A stretch of DNA of 64,000 nt from Paractinoplanes durhamensis (GTDB lineage Bacteria; Actinomycetota; Actinomycetes; Mycobacteriales; Micromonosporaceae): NCBI RefSeq assembly GCF_016862175.1, contig NZ_BOML01000039.1:1-64000 (forward strand), in the 5' to 3' direction. Numbering within the stretch: the stretch's first letter is position 1; every line of letters starts with the position of its first letter. The translations under genes were made by a program, and so were the position numbers. Below are positions 8,232 through 16,676 of the stretch, one piece after another. The notes below the pieces were generated by a model, which was not told where the DNA came from, made no database searches, and saw only the letters and a list, made by a program, of their open reading frames with translations.

Positions 8232-9152
8232 ATGACAAGCGTCGTGCCGGTCAAGACCGGAACCCAGTGGGCGATCGAGGCGGACGGCCACCGGGCCGTG
8301 GTCGTGGAGGTCGGTGGCGTGCTGCGCCACTACTCCGTCGGCGACGTGCAGGTGCTGGACGGCTTCGAGGCCGACGAGCTCTCGCCGGCCAGCGCCGGGC
8401 AGATCCTCGCGCCGTGGCCGAACCGGATCCGGGACGGCTACTACGAGTTCGAGGGTCAGGCCCACCAGCTGCCGCTGACCGAGCCGGCCCGGCACAACGC
8501 CATCCACGGCCTGACCAACTGGTCCCGCTGGACGCTCGCCGAGCAGTCCGCCGACGCGATCACCGTCGAGTACGAGTTGCCCGCCCAGGTTGGCTACCCG
8601 TGGTGGCTGACGCTGCGCACCCGCTGGCAGGTGTCGGCGGCCGGGCTCTCCTGCACGCAGGAGGTCGTCAACAACAGCCCGGCCAACGCGCCGTGGGGCT
8701 ACTCGGTGCACCCCTACCTGCAGCTGCCGGGGGTCGCGGTCGACGACATCCTGCTGCACGTGCCGGGCAAGACCCGGATCCAGCCGGACAACCGGCTGCT
8801 GCCGATCGGCTACGTCCCGGTGGCCGGCACCGAGTACGACTTCACCTCGGCCCGCAAGATCGGCGACCTGGTCATGGACGTCTCGTTCGGCGAGATCGAG
8901 CACGACGCGGCCGGCATCACCGAGGTGACCATCGCCGACCCCGGTTCCGACCGCAAGGTCGTGGTCTGGGCCGACGACAAGTTCAAGTACTGGCAGATCT
9001 TCTCCGGCGACACCCTGCACGGCGAGCGGTTCCGCCGCTCGGTGGCGATCGAGCCGATGACCTGCCCGCCCGACTCGTTCCGCACCGGTCGCGACCTGAT
9101 CGTGCTGGCGCCGGGCGAGCACTGGACCGCGTCGTGGGGGATCCGGAGCTGA
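8232..9152 (+). CDS. Aldose 1-epimerase family protein
   Basis: The 306-residue product is a GalM-type mutarotase that interconverts alpha and beta anomers of hexoses. Active-site features are the His in HNAIHGLTNW, the second His in SVHPYLQLPG and the catalytic Glu in VAIEPMTCPPDSF. ATG 8232 lies 7 nt after TAGGGT (8219-8224), so a leaderless transcript is likely even though the MFS gene ends just 10 bp upstream. The next gene overlaps its stop. Confidence 0.9.
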   Translation: MTSVVPVKTGTQWAIEADGHRAVVVEVGGVLRHYSVGDVQVLDGFEADELSPASAGQILAPWPNRIRDGYYEFEGQAHQLPLTEPARHNAIHGLTNWSRWTLAEQSADAITVEYELPAQVGYPWWLTLRTRWQVSAAGLSCTQEVVNNSPANAPWGYSVHPYLQLPGVAVDDILLHVPGKTRIQPDNRLLPIGYVPVAGTEYDFTSARKIGDLVMDVSFGEIEHDAAGITEVTIADPGSDRKVVVWADDKFKYWQIFSGDTLHGERFRRSVAIEPMTCPPDSFRTGRDLIVLAPGEHWTASWGIRS

Positions 9153-9769
9153 TGGAGTTCGACGAGGTCGTCCGTCGCCGGCGGATGGTGCGCAGCTACG
9201 ACCCGGACCGCCCGCTCCCGCCGGAGATCGTCGACAAGATCGTCCGGCACGGGCTGCGGGCGCCGAGCGCCGGCTTCTCCCAGGGCTGGGGCTTCCTGGT
9301 GCTCACCGACCAGAAGGACCGCGACCGCTACTGGTCGTCGACCACCGAGAACGCCACCTCGGACTGGCACGGCGACTGGCTGACCCGGATGCGCAACGCT
9401 CCGGCGATCGTCGTCTGCCTCTCCAACAAGTCGGTCTACCTCGACCGGTACGCACAGTCCGACAAGGGCTGGACGGACCGGGACGAGGGGCACTGGCCGG
9501 TGCCGTACTGGGACATCGACACCGGGTTCGCCGCCCTGCTCATGCACCTCACCGCGGTGGACGAAGGGCTGGGCTCGTGCTTCTTCGGCATCCCGGTGGA
9601 GACCCAGCAGGACTTCAAGGACGCGTTCGGGGTGCCGGCCGAGTTCACCCCGATCGGCACGCTGACGATCGGCTACCGCGCCGCCGACAAGAGGTCACCG
9701 TCACTGAAGCGGGGGCATCGCCCGGTGGACGAGGTGGTGCATCATGGCCGATGGGCGACCGCCGATTGA
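9152..9769 (+). CDS. Nitroreductase family FMN oxidoreductase
   Basis: The 205-residue product begins MEFDEVVRRRRMVRSYDPDRP, the phosphate-binding Arg block of the nitroreductase fold, followed by LRAPSAGFSQGW for FMN. The C-terminal GTLTIGYRAADKRSPSLKRG is also family-typical. The insert YRYAQSDKGWTDRDEGHWPVPYWDID-like region (about residues 92-117) carries the WPVPYW segment of an actinobacterial subfamily with unknown substrate. ATG 9152 overlaps the epimerase stop (TGATG), so the pair is coupled. Confidence 0.88.
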   Translation: MEFDEVVRRRRMVRSYDPDRPLPPEIVDKIVRHGLRAPSAGFSQGWGFLVLTDQKDRDRYWSSTTENATSDWHGDWLTRMRNAPAIVVCLSNKSVYLDRYAQSDKGWTDRDEGHWPVPYWDIDTGFAALLMHLTAVDEGLGSCFFGIPVETQQDFKDAFGVPAEFTPIGTLTIGYRAADKRSPSLKRGHRPVDEVVHHGRWATAD

Positions 9770-9830
9770 CCGCGGGCGCGGCTAGGCTGGCACCGACAAA
9801 AACGGATTCCTGGAGAGGGGGCAACCCGGC

Positions 9831-10127
9831 GTGATCTTCAAAGCGGTCCGGGACGGAGCCCCGTACCCTGATCACCACACCACGCTGAAGGCCTGGTCGG
9901 AGATTCCGCCCCGGCCGATCCGGCTGGCCGACCTGATCACCACGAAGCGCGAGCTCGCGCTGGACAAGTTGCTCGCCGAGGACTCGACCTTCTACGGCGA
10001 CCTGTTCCCGCACGTCGTGGAATACCAGGGCGCCCTCTACCTGGAGGACGGCCTGCACCGCGCACTGCGGGCGGCCCTGCAGCAGCGCAACCAGATCCAC
10101 GCCAGAGTGCTGGTAGTGGCGGGCTAA
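9831..10127 (+). CDS. Conserved actinobacterial protein, possibly ParB-like fold
   Basis: This is a 98-residue soluble protein starting VIFKAVRDGAPYPDH. The segment LYLEDGLHRALRAALQQR resembles the DGxHR-containing helix of ParB/sulfiredoxin-like domains, but the similarity is short and seen by eye only. GTG 9831 has GGAGAGGGGG upstream, and TAGGCT at about 9783 may be its -10 box. Closely similar small proteins are common in actinobacteria; I know of no assigned function. Confidence 0.7.
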   Translation: MIFKAVRDGAPYPDHHTTLKAWSEIPPRPIRLADLITTKRELALDKLLAEDSTFYGDLFPHVVEYQGALYLEDGLHRALRAALQQRNQIHARVLVVAG

Positions 10128-10145
10128 CACCGTTAGTTTAAGGGC

Positions 10146-11321
10146 ATGGTCACCGTTGCCCCGCTGGATCTGCTCGACCTCGACACGCTGCTGACCGACG
10201 AGGAGCGCGACATCCGCGCCCTCGTCCGCCGGGTGGCCGACGACCGGGTCCGCCCGTCCGTCGCCGATTGGTATTTCGACGGCACGACCCCGGTTCGCGA
10301 CCTCGCGCTTGAGTTCGGCAAGCTGGGCCTGCTCGGCATGCATCTGACCGGCTACGGCTGCGCCGGCTCGACCGCGGTGGCCTACGGCCTGACCTGCATG
10401 GAACTCGAGGCGGCCGACTCCGGTGTCCGCTCGCTGGTCAGCGTGCAGGGCTCGCTCGCGATGTACGCCATCTGGAAGTACGGGTCCGACGAAACGAAGC
10501 AGCAGTGGTTGCCGGGGATGGCGGCCGGCGAGCTGATCGGGTGTTTCGGTCTCACCGAGCCCGACCACGGCTCCGACCCCGCCAACATGTCGACCCGCTG
10601 CCGCCGCGACGGCGACGACTGGGTGCTCACCGGCGGCAAGATGTGGATCACGAATGCTCCGCTCGCCGACGTGGCGGTGATCTGGGCGCGCGCCGAGGAG
10701 GGCGTGTTCGGGTTCGCGGTCCCGACCGGCACGCCGGGCTTCTCGGCCCGGGAGATCAAGCACAAGATGTCGTTGCGGGCGTCCAGCACCGGCGAGATCA
10801 CGCTCGACGAGGTACGCGTGCCGGAAAGCGCCCGCCTGCCCGACGCGCGGGGGCTGAAAGCGCCGCTGTCCTGCCTGACCGAGGCCCGGTTCGGCATCAT
10901 CTGGGGGGCGCTCGGCGCCGCGCGGGACTGCCTGGCCACGGCGATCGACTACGCCACCACCCGGGAGCAGTTCGGCCGTCCGATCGGCGGTTTCCAGCTG
11001 ACCCAGGCGAAGCTCGCCGACATGGCCGTCGAGCTGCAGAAAGGCTTCCTGCTGGCGCTGCACCTGGGCCGGGTGCGCGACTCGGCCGGTGCGCTGCGGC
11101 CGGAGCAGGTCAGCGTCGGCAAGCTCAACAACGTGCGCGAGGCCATCAAGATCGCCCGGCAGTGCCGCACGATCCTCGGCGGGAACGGGATCAGCGGCGA
11201 GTACCCGATCATGCGGCACGCGAACAACCTCGAGAGCGTTCTCACGTACGAGGGAACTTCGGAGATCCACCAGCTGGTGATCGGCCAGAAATTGACTGGT
11301 TTGAACGCATTCGCCAGCTGA
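10146..11321 (+). CDS. Acyl-CoA dehydrogenase, glutaryl-CoA dehydrogenase type
   Basis: The 391-residue flavoprotein oxidises an acyl-CoA. Family signatures are CFGLTEPDHGSDPANM, WITNAPLADVAVIWAR, TTREQFGRPIGGFQLTQ, and the catalytic Glu in LTYEGTSEIHQLVIG. The ILGGNGISGEYPIMRHANNL segment is close to GcdH proteins that oxidise and decarboxylate glutaryl-CoA. TAGTTT (10134-10139) lies 6 nt before the ATG and fits a leaderless mRNA. No lysine- or tryptophan-degradation genes are adjacent, so the exact substrate is open. Confidence 0.9.
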   Translation: MVTVAPLDLLDLDTLLTDEERDIRALVRRVADDRVRPSVADWYFDGTTPVRDLALEFGKLGLLGMHLTGYGCAGSTAVAYGLTCMELEAADSGVRSLVSVQGSLAMYAIWKYGSDETKQQWLPGMAAGELIGCFGLTEPDHGSDPANMSTRCRRDGDDWVLTGGKMWITNAPLADVAVIWARAEEGVFGFAVPTGTPGFSAREIKHKMSLRASSTGEITLDEVRVPESARLPDARGLKAPLSCLTEARFGIIWGALGAARDCLATAIDYATTREQFGRPIGGFQLTQAKLADMAVELQKGFLLALHLGRVRDSAGALRPEQVSVGKLNNVREAIKIARQCRTILGGNGISGEYPIMRHANNLESVLTYEGTSEIHQLVIGQKLTGLNAFAS

Positions 11322-11360
11322 GCGAATGCAGTTGTCGTACCCCTCTCGTACCGTGAGGGT

Positions 11361-12098
11361 ATGGCCCAGTCACCGGATGTCGACGAACCCACGAGGGAAT
11401 ATCCGGCTGTCCCCGAAGACTCCACGCCGGAAGTTCCCGACCCCCCACAGAAGAGCATCGTCGCTCGCGTCCTGATCTTCTTCGGTGTCGTCTTCGCCGT
11501 GATCGTCGCGGCCTGCTTCGGGCTGCGCGCGCTCAACGTGCTGCCCAGCTTCGACAATCCGTTCGAGAGCAAGACCACCGACCGCAGCCAGCCGGTGCTG
11601 CTGCAGTCGATGCGCGACCTGAGCCGTTACGTCGCCGCCGACGGCACCTTCCAGGTGATCGTCGACCTGCAGGAAAACAAGGACAACATCCCCGACTTCC
11701 TGGTCAACCGGCGCATCCTGTTCGTCGGCTCCGGCACGGTCGAGGAATATGTCGACTTCGCCAAGCTGCCGACCAGCGCGCTCGAGGTCGACAACGAGAA
11801 GAAGACGCTCACGATCCAGCTGCCCGCCCCCGAGCAGGGCAACGCGGCGCTCGACATGCAGAAGAGCTACGTGGTCGAGGAGCAGCGGGGCGCGCTGACC
11901 GCGATCGGCGACGCTTTCAAGAGCGACACCGACAAGCAGCAGCGGGTCTACGCGATGGCCCAGCAGAAAATCACCGAGGCGGCGCACGACAGCGGCCTCG
12001 ACCAGCGGGCCAAGGACAACACCCAGCGGATGCTGCAGAGCCTGTTCACCCGCCTCGGCTACACCGAGGTGACGGTCACGTTCGTCAACACACCCTGA
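11361..12098 (+). CDS. DUF4230 membrane-anchored protein
   Basis: The 245-residue product has an acidic, Pro-rich cytoplasmic N-terminus, one membrane segment (VLIFFGVVFAVIVAACFGL, about 36-54) and an extracytoplasmic domain with SMRDLSRYVAADGTFQVIVD and FVGSGTVEEYVDFAKL typical of DUF4230. The function of this family is unknown. TACCGT (11349-11354) sits 6 nt before the ATG, suggesting leaderless transcription. A strong bidirectional hairpin follows. Confidence 0.87.
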   Translation: MAQSPDVDEPTREYPAVPEDSTPEVPDPPQKSIVARVLIFFGVVFAVIVAACFGLRALNVLPSFDNPFESKTTDRSQPVLLQSMRDLSRYVAADGTFQVIVDLQENKDNIPDFLVNRRILFVGSGTVEEYVDFAKLPTSALEVDNEKKTLTIQLPAPEQGNAALDMQKSYVVEEQRGALTAIGDAFKSDTDKQQRVYAMAQQKITEAAHDSGLDQRAKDNTQRMLQSLFTRLGYTEVTVTFVNTP

Positions 12099-12104
12099 GC
12101 CCGG

Positions 12105-12136
12105 GCCCGGCTCACCCTGGCGGGGGTGAGCCGGGC
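12105..12136. terminator. Bidirectional terminator hairpin
   Basis: GCCCGGCTCACCC (12105-12117) pairs perfectly with GGGTGAGCCGGGC (12124-12136) around a 6-nt loop. It lies between the convergent DUF4230 and pspC genes, so it can serve both strands. Confidence 0.85.
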
Positions 12137-12146
12137 GGGCAACCCC

Positions 12147-12329
12147 CTACTCGTTGGGCAGCATTGCCCAGAGGATGAGGTAGATCAGGAACTGCGGGCC
12201 GGGCAGCAGGCAGGAAAGGACGAAGATCAGGCGGACCACGCCGGACGAGAGTCCGAAGCGGCGGCCAAGGCCGGAACAGACCCCGGCGATCCAGCGGTCG
12301 TCGCGGGGGCGAGAGAGGCGGCGGGTCAC
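12147..12329 (-). CDS. PspC domain protein
   Basis: This 60-residue protein consists of the PspC domain alone: RDDRWIAGVCSGLGRRFGLS, then a hydrophobic segment VVRLIFVLSCLLPGPQFLIY crossing the membrane. PspC proteins take part in envelope-stress sensing in other bacteria. The frame is open to 12347, but GTG 12329 (VTRRLSRP) has AAGGAG 9 nt upstream and matches the usual start. Confidence 0.85.
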   Translation of the reverse strand: MTRRLSRPRDDRWIAGVCSGLGRRFGLSSGVVRLIFVLSCLLPGPQFLIYLILWAMLPNE

Positions 12330-12351
12330 GGTCAACCACTCCTTCACTGAC

Positions 12352-12374
12352 GGTTACGGGCGGTCGCCGTAACC
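12352..12374. promoter_or_regulatory. Inverted repeat upstream of pspC
   Basis: GGTTACGG (12352-12359) and CCGTAACC (12367-12374) form a perfect inverted repeat with a 7-nt spacer, about 23 bp upstream of the pspC start. It could be an operator or a 5' leader hairpin; nothing in the sequence decides between them. Confidence 0.45.
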
Positions 12375-12533
12375 AAGCTTGACGGTAGGTGCACCGGGAT
12401 CACCTTCCCTCGGTCGGGAGGGGGAGAACGGCGGTTTGATTCCCGTAAGGGTCCCCCGTACCCGAGGGCAACTCGCTGTTAACCTGGGTCCGATTTCGGG
12501 GCCAACCGGGCCCTCAGTGATTTGGAGGCAGCG

Positions 12534-14399
12534 GTGACGCTGGCCGTCCTGACAGCCGGCAGCGGTAACGCCCTGGCCCCCGCGGACGCCACCCGGCTCG
12601 TGACGGATCTTACGGCCGCGCTGCATGCGGCCGGTGCGACCGAGGTCGAACGCCTCGACGCGAGCGATCCGGCTGCCCGGTTGCGGGATATCTCCCGGCG
12701 CGCGATCGAGGCCGGCGAGCCGGTGCTGATCTGCGCCGACAACCTGGTGGCCCACCCCAGCCTGCTGTGGACCCTGGCCACCGAGCCGTCCGGCCGCAGC
12801 ACCGCGCTGATCGTCGCCGACCCGGCCGGTGACCTGCGCGCCGACCGCGGTCAGGTGATCGCGGCCCCGGCCGGCGACGGCACCGCCCGGTTCGTGGGCG
12901 CGCTGCGGGTCGCCCCCGGCGACCTGGCCGCCCTCGACAAGGTCGCCGACCGGCCCGACCTGCTGCCCGCCCTGCTCGACGAGGGCGTGGTGCCGGTCGC
13001 CACCGCGGTGCGGCTGCTGCACGCCGAGCAGGTGCACACCGAGCAGGAACTGGCCGCGGCCCGGGCCGCGGTCGACGCCGTCGACGAGGACAAGGCCCGG
13101 CTGCGCCTGGCGGTCAAGGAGAAGGACGACTTCTTCACGACGTACGCGGTCAGCACCTGGTCGCCGATCGTGACCCGGACCGCCGCCCGCCTCGGCCTGA
13201 CCCCGACCGGCGTGACCTGGATCTCGGTGCTGTTCGCGGTGCTGGCGGCGCTCGCTTTCTGGCAGGCGTCCCGGCCCGCGATGATCGCCGGCGGCATCCT
13301 GCTCTACCTGGGTTTCGTGCTCGACTGCGTGGACGGGCAACTGGCCCGCTACACCCGCACGTTCGGCGAGTTCGGCGGCTGGCTCGACACGATGGCCGAC
13401 CGCGCGAAGGAATACGCCGCCTACGCCGGTCTCGCGGCCGGCGCCGAGCGGATCGGCCTGCCCTACGCGTGGCCGCTGGCGATCACCGCGATCCTGCTGC
13501 AGACCGTCCGGCACATGACCGACGCCTGGTACGGCCAGTTGCACGACGAGGCCGCGGCCCGCCCTTCCGAGATCAGAAGCACAGGCGTCGGCGCGCGGCT
13601 GAGCGCGGCGTCGACCAAGGTCCAGGGCGAGACCGGCTCGGCCGCCTACTGGCTGAAACGGATCGTGGTCTTCCCGATCGGCGAGCGGTGGGCGCTGATC
13701 GCGGTCCTCGCCATGGTCAGCAACGGCCGGGTGGCCCTGGCCGCGGTGGTCGGCTTCGGGTTGCTGGCCTTCGCGTACACCCTGGCCCTGCGTTCCCTGC
13801 GCTCGCTCTCGATGCGGGTGAGCGTCCTCGACAAGCGCGACACCGCGCTGCACCGCGACGACGGTCCACTGGTCCGCCTGGTCCTGTCCCGGCTCGGCGG
13901 CCCGATGCCGCTGGCCTTCGCCGCGCTCGGCGCGGTGGCCGCCCTGGCCCTGACCGTCGCGCTGCTGGCCGGCTGGGCGGAGCCGCCGGCCCGGATCGAG
14001 CTCGCGGTGACCGCCCTGCTGGTGCTGGCGGCCGGCCTGCCGGCCCGGGCCAAGCACCGCGGCCCGCTCGACTGGCTGGTCCCGGCCGCCCTGCGCGCCG
14101 GTGAATACCTGTTGGTGGTGGCGGCCGGCCTGATCGGGAGCGTGCCGACGCCGGTGGTGTTCCTGCTGCTGTTCGCGCTGGCCCTGCGGCACTACGACCG
14201 GGTCGCCCGGATGGAGAAGGGTGCCCCTTCGGGCCACGATCGGGGCGCTCTGCTCGGCTGGGACGTCCGGGTCGTATTGCTGACTTTGCTCACCTTGCTC
14301 GGATGGGCCACTCTTGCGGAAGCGTTGCTGGCCGCCGCGGTCGGCGGGCTGTTTTTGATCAACGCCATCGACGACCGGAGGGGTGGCAACCGCACGTGA
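12534..14399 (+). CDS. CDP-alcohol phosphatidyltransferase with N-terminal and C-terminal extensions (DUF5941-like)
   Basis: This 621-residue protein carries the CDP-alcohol phosphotransferase motif in two adjoining pieces, DCVDGQLARYTRTF and GGWLDTMADR (about residues 263-288), which supplies the Mg-binding Asp residues. The enzyme transfers a phospho-alcohol from a CDP-alcohol. The first 190 residues form a soluble domain beginning LAVLTAGSGNALAP, resembling a degenerate nucleotidyltransferase, and end in a coiled-coil-like Ala/Glu stretch. The C-terminal 200 residues hold several more membrane segments like DUF5941. GTG 12534 has GGAGG 5 nt upstream. The next gene, a GT2-TagF polymerase, is coupled by a GTGA overlap, suggesting a joint role in making a phosphodiester-linked envelope polymer. 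Confidence 0.85.
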   Translation: MTLAVLTAGSGNALAPADATRLVTDLTAALHAAGATEVERLDASDPAARLRDISRRAIEAGEPVLICADNLVAHPSLLWTLATEPSGRSTALIVADPAGDLRADRGQVIAAPAGDGTARFVGALRVAPGDLAALDKVADRPDLLPALLDEGVVPVATAVRLLHAEQVHTEQELAAARAAVDAVDEDKARLRLAVKEKDDFFTTYAVSTWSPIVTRTAARLGLTPTGVTWISVLFAVLAALAFWQASRPAMIAGGILLYLGFVLDCVDGQLARYTRTFGEFGGWLDTMADRAKEYAAYAGLAAGAERIGLPYAWPLAITAILLQTVRHMTDAWYGQLHDEAAARPSEIRSTGVGARLSAASTKVQGETGSAAYWLKRIVVFPIGERWALIAVLAMVSNGRVALAAVVGFGLLAFAYTLALRSLRSLSMRVSVLDKRDTALHRDDGPLVRLVLSRLGGPMPLAFAALGAVAALALTVALLAGWAEPPARIELAVTALLVLAAGLPARAKHRGPLDWLVPAALRAGEYLLVVAAGLIGSVPTPVVFLLLFALALRHYDRVARMEKGAPSGHDRGALLGWDVRVVLLTLLTLLGWATLAEALLAAAVGGLFLINAIDDRRGGNRT

Positions 14400-16528
14400 C
14401 CCTGCTCAGCATCGTCCTGCCGGTCTACCGGGTGCAGGGTTATCTCCGGCAGTGCCTCGACTCGGTGCTCAGCCAGTCGTTCCAGGATTTCGAGATCGTC
14501 GCGGTGGACGACTGCTCGCCCGACTACAGCGGCGAGATCCTGGCCGAGTACGCGTCGCGCGACCCCCGGGTCCGGGTGATCACCTCGCCATCGAACGTCG
14601 GCCTGGGCCAGGCTCGCAACCTGGGCCTCGAGCACGCCACCGGCGAGTACGTCTGGTTCCTGGACAGCGACGACTGGCTGGCCACCGGCGCGCTCGCCGC
14701 GGTCGCGGCCCGGCTGCGCACCACCCGCGCCGACCTGCTCATCGTCGGCTGGGACCGGGTGCACTGGCACGGTGCGGTGCGGGCCGGCTCGGCCAAGGCG
14801 CTGCTGAGCGGCGCCCCCGAGGTGTTCTCGGTCGCGGAGTGGCCGAAGGCGCTGGAAGTGCTGCACGTGGCGTGGAACCGGGTGGTCCGGCGCGAGCTGC
14901 TCGGTCAGCACGACCTGGGCTTCGCCACGGGTTGGTACGAGGACGTCTCGTTCTCGTTCCCGCTGCTGCTGGCCGCCCCGAAGATCTCCACCCTGTCGCG
15001 CACCTGCGTGCACTACCGGCAGCGGCGCACCGGCGCGATCACCCGCACCGTCGGCGACCGGCATTTCGAGGTCTTCGAACACTGGGAGACCGCGCTCGAC
15101 CGGTGTGCCAAATATGCCGATCCCGGCGACGAGGTGCGCGGCCTGCTGTTCCGCCGGATGCTCTGGCATCTCGTGCGGGTGATGCGGAACGACACCCGGT
15201 TGCCGGCCGCGTCGCGGGCGCGCTTCTTCGCCCAGCTGACCGAGATGTATCACCGATACCTGCCGCCGGCCGGCTTCCCGATGCCGACCGACAGCGAGGG
15301 CCTGCGCTACCGGCTGGTGGCTCGCGGCGCCTACCGGACGTTCCAGGTCACCGACAAGTGGCTGCGCCGGGCCCGGAAGGACCGCAAGACGCTGCGCCGG
15401 CGCAAGGGCCAGGTCAAGCACAAGCTGCGCCAGCTGGCCGGGCACCTCTACTACCAGCTCCAGCGCAGGCTCCCGGTCGACCAGTCGCTCGCGCTCTACG
15501 CGGCGTACTGGTACCGCGGGGTGGCCTGCAACCCGGCGGCGATCGCGGCCAAGGCGGCGGAGCTGGTGCCGGACGTGCGGGCGGTCTGGGTGGTGAACGC
15601 GGCGCAGGTGGCTTCGGTCCCGCCGGGCGTGAAGTACGTGGTGGCCGGCACGATGCCCTATTACCGCGCGCTGGCCCGGGCCCGCTATCTGATCAACAAC
15701 GTGAACTGGCCGAATACGACGGTCAAGCGGCGCGGCACCACGCACCTGATGACCCACCACGGCACCCCGCTGAAGAAGATGGGGCTCGACCAGATCGATC
15801 ATCGGGCCGCGGCCACCGACACCGACTTCACCGCCCAGATGCGCCGCGCCGACCGCTGGGATTTCAGCGTCACCGCGAACGCGCACACCACGATCGCCTG
15901 GGAGGGCGCCTACCCGTCCCGGCACAAGACGCTCGAGGTGGGTTACCCGCGCAACGACCGGCTGGCCACGGCCACCGACGCGGACGTGGCGGCGGCCCGG
16001 GCGACGCTCGGCGTCGCGGCCGGCCGGCGGGTGGTGCTCTACATGCCGACGCACCGCGAGTGGATGCCGAAAAGCAGCCAGGTGCTCGACGTGGAGCAGC
16101 TCTCGGCGGAGCTGGGAACGGACACCACGCTGCTGGTCCGGGCGCACTACTTCGACACCCCGCCCGACCTGCTGGGCGACGCGATCGTCGACGTCTCCGG
16201 CCACCCGGTGGTCGAGGATCTCTACCTGGCCGCCGACGTGCTGCTCACCGACTACTCGTCGGCGATGTTCGACTACGGCGTGCTGGACCGTCCGGTAGTG
16301 ATCTTCGCGCCCGACTGGCCGGCCTACCGTGACCTGCGCGGTGTCTACTTCGACCTGCTCGCCGAGCCGCCCGGCCCGGTGGCCGCCGACTTCCCGCAAC
16401 TGGTCGAGATCTTCCGGAACGGGCGGTACGACGACGAGCAGCGGGCCGCTTTCCGGGCCCGGTTCTGCTACCTCGACGACGGTCAGGCGGCGGAACGCGT
16501 GGTTCGCCGGGTGTTTCTCGATCAGTGA
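14396..16528 (+). CDS. Bifunctional GT2 glycosyltransferase / CDP-glycerol glycerophosphotransferase-like protein
   Basis: The 710-residue protein joins two enzymes. Residues 1-230 are a GT2 glycosyltransferase: LSIVLPVYRVQGYLRQCLDS, VDDCSPDYSGE and the metal-binding LDSDDW. Residues about 330-700 resemble TagB/TagF polymerases that transfer polyol phosphate from a CDP-activated donor, with THHGTPLKKMG, YPRNDRL and LLTDYSSAMFDYGVL. A basic linker (RKDRKTLRRRKGQVKHKLR) separates them and may bind the membrane surface. GTG 14396 overlaps the upstream stop (GTGA) and is preceded by GGAGGGG. With the upstream CDP-alcohol enzyme it probably builds a teichoic-acid-like polymer. Confidence 0.88.
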   Translation: MTLLSIVLPVYRVQGYLRQCLDSVLSQSFQDFEIVAVDDCSPDYSGEILAEYASRDPRVRVITSPSNVGLGQARNLGLEHATGEYVWFLDSDDWLATGALAAVAARLRTTRADLLIVGWDRVHWHGAVRAGSAKALLSGAPEVFSVAEWPKALEVLHVAWNRVVRRELLGQHDLGFATGWYEDVSFSFPLLLAAPKISTLSRTCVHYRQRRTGAITRTVGDRHFEVFEHWETALDRCAKYADPGDEVRGLLFRRMLWHLVRVMRNDTRLPAASRARFFAQLTEMYHRYLPPAGFPMPTDSEGLRYRLVARGAYRTFQVTDKWLRRARKDRKTLRRRKGQVKHKLRQLAGHLYYQLQRRLPVDQSLALYAAYWYRGVACNPAAIAAKAAELVPDVRAVWVVNAAQVASVPPGVKYVVAGTMPYYRALARARYLINNVNWPNTTVKRRGTTHLMTHHGTPLKKMGLDQIDHRAAATDTDFTAQMRRADRWDFSVTANAHTTIAWEGAYPSRHKTLEVGYPRNDRLATATDADVAAARATLGVAAGRRVVLYMPTHREWMPKSSQVLDVEQLSAELGTDTTLLVRAHYFDTPPDLLGDAIVDVSGHPVVEDLYLAADVLLTDYSSAMFDYGVLDRPVVIFAPDWPAYRDLRGVYFDLLAEPPGPVAADFPQLVEIFRNGRYDDEQRAAFRARFCYLDDGQAAERVVRRVFLDQ

Positions 16529-16676
16529 AAGAAAGATGTAATCGGTTCACTACTGTGTGCAAATGGCACGTTCACCCGATGGCGGCATATCGATACTCCT
16601 CGTCAAAGTGAGCTAGATCGCCGTCCGTCGTGGGACCGGGATCACTGCGAACTTCCCCCGGCAGGAGGTAGAGACG
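16529..16676 (+). promoter_or_regulatory. Intergenic region with strong ribosome binding site for the MalK-type gene
   Basis: These 148 bp must hold the promoter for the ATPase gene. I cannot pick a convincing -35/-10 pair. AGGAGGT at 16663-16669 is an unusually complete ribosome binding site with 7 nt to GTG 16677, suggesting strong translation. Confidence 0.5.
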
